Origin: Sphingomonadales bacterium
Lineage (GTDB): Bacteria > Pseudomonadota > Alphaproteobacteria > Sphingomonadales > Sphingomonadaceae
NCBI GenBank assembly: GCA_018067055.1
Contig: JAGPVK010000128.1
Coordinates: 1 to 5,154, forward strand
Length of the DNA stretch: 5,154 nt
Reading direction: 5' to 3'
Positions within the stretch are counted from its first letter, which is position 1. Each line of letters starts with the position of its first letter. Below are positions 5,039 to 5,154 of this stretch, in pieces. The notes beneath the pieces are model-generated. The model did not search any database and had not been told where the DNA came from. It saw nothing but the letters and a program-made list of their open reading frames with translations. Made by a program: the position numbers and the translations under genes.

Positions 5039-5089
5039 ACGATAATCGTCAACAAAATCGTAAACTACATTACAGAGACAGCGAACCAA
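5039..5089 (-). promoter_or_regulatory. Possible promoter and palindromic operator upstream of the Abi-alpha gene
   Basis: On the complement, TTGGTT (5089-5084) and TAGTTT (5067-5062) are 16 bp apart and could be a weak sigma-70 promoter. Just downstream lies a perfect 11-bp palindrome ACGATAATCGT (5039-5049). The half AATCGT recurs at 5056-5061, 12 bp from the copy inside the palindrome. This placement, between a start site and the gene, would suit a repressor site. The composition is very AT-rich here (20 of 60 G+C at 5041-5100), so chance matches to promoter elements are likely. The palindrome is seen; the role is inferred. Confidence 0.35.
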
Positions 5090-5113
5090 TTACTTACTTT
5101 TTTATGGAGAAAA

Positions 5114-5154
5114 GTGTGCTGTCGCTGCGGAGTTGAATTTATCGCCCAAGATGG
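5114..5154 (+). CDS. Possible start of a small zinc-ribbon-like protein, cut by the window edge
   Basis: A frame from GTG at 5114 reads MCCRCGVEFIAQD up to the edge. The Cys-Cys-x-Cys-Gly opening resembles the first knuckle of a zinc ribbon. GGAG at 5106-5109 lies 4 nt upstream, rather close. Only 13 residues are visible, so this is a guess that the gene divergent from Abi-alpha begins here. It may be chance. Confidence 0.2.
   Translation, partial: MCCRCGVEFIAQD

Noticed and set aside
5104..5136. ATG at 5105 giving a 10-residue peptide
   Set aside because: The frame stops after 10 codons, has no ribosome site, and its opening bases are more useful as the GGAG site of the GTG frame.

Overview
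The window looks like chromosomal DNA of a GC-rich alphaproteobacterium, most likely a member of the Sphingomonadales (inference). The grounds are high GC and GC-rich third codon positions in the left four fifths, a FadL-type outer-membrane protein beside an exported M20 peptidase, and intergenic inverted repeats of the TGAGCCTGTCGAA and CCCTCTCCC type, which I associate with this group.

Layout. (1) Positions 1-147 hold the C-terminal end of an unidentified plus-strand gene. (2) Positions 164-1450, minus strand, encode an OmpP1/FadL/TodX-family outer-membrane channel that converges on it. (3) After a divergent intergenic region (1451-1680), positions 1681-2988, plus strand, encode a secreted zinc-dependent M20 metallopeptidase of the carboxypeptidase G2 type with all catalytic residues present. 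(4) Positions 2989-3350 carry no gene. They hold a composite, nested inverted-repeat element (about 2994-3251) and then the probable promoter/operator of the next operon, with two tandem YATGCRCATA sites. (5) Positions 3351-4207 form a compact plus-strand cluster: ccdA (antitoxin), ccdB (gyrase-toxin family, overlapping ccdA by 14 nt) and, 28 nt later, a HigA-family XRE antitoxin with no HigB partner. (6) Positions 4242-4988, minus strand, encode a DUF4393/Abi-alpha ('abortive infection alpha') protein from a TTG codon with a strong Shine-Dalgarno. It converges on the toxin-antitoxin cluster. Base composition becomes clearly AT-richer from its middle to the window end. (7) Positions 4989-5154 are mainly the AT-rich upstream region of the Abi-alpha gene, with a perfect 11-bp palindrome. 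A zinc-ribbon-like reading frame may begin at the right edge.

How the parts relate. The left half is ordinary envelope and nutrient-uptake physiology: an outer-membrane channel for hydrophobic compounds and a periplasmic peptidase, transcribed divergently. The right half is accessory: a ccdAB module with an extra HigA-type regulator, next to a putative phage-defence protein of different composition. The repeat element sits exactly between the two halves. The most interesting points are the ccdA-ccdB-higA arrangement, its tandem operator-like sites, and its placement tail-to-tail with an Abi-alpha gene. No tRNA, rRNA, CRISPR array, transposase or integrase was seen.
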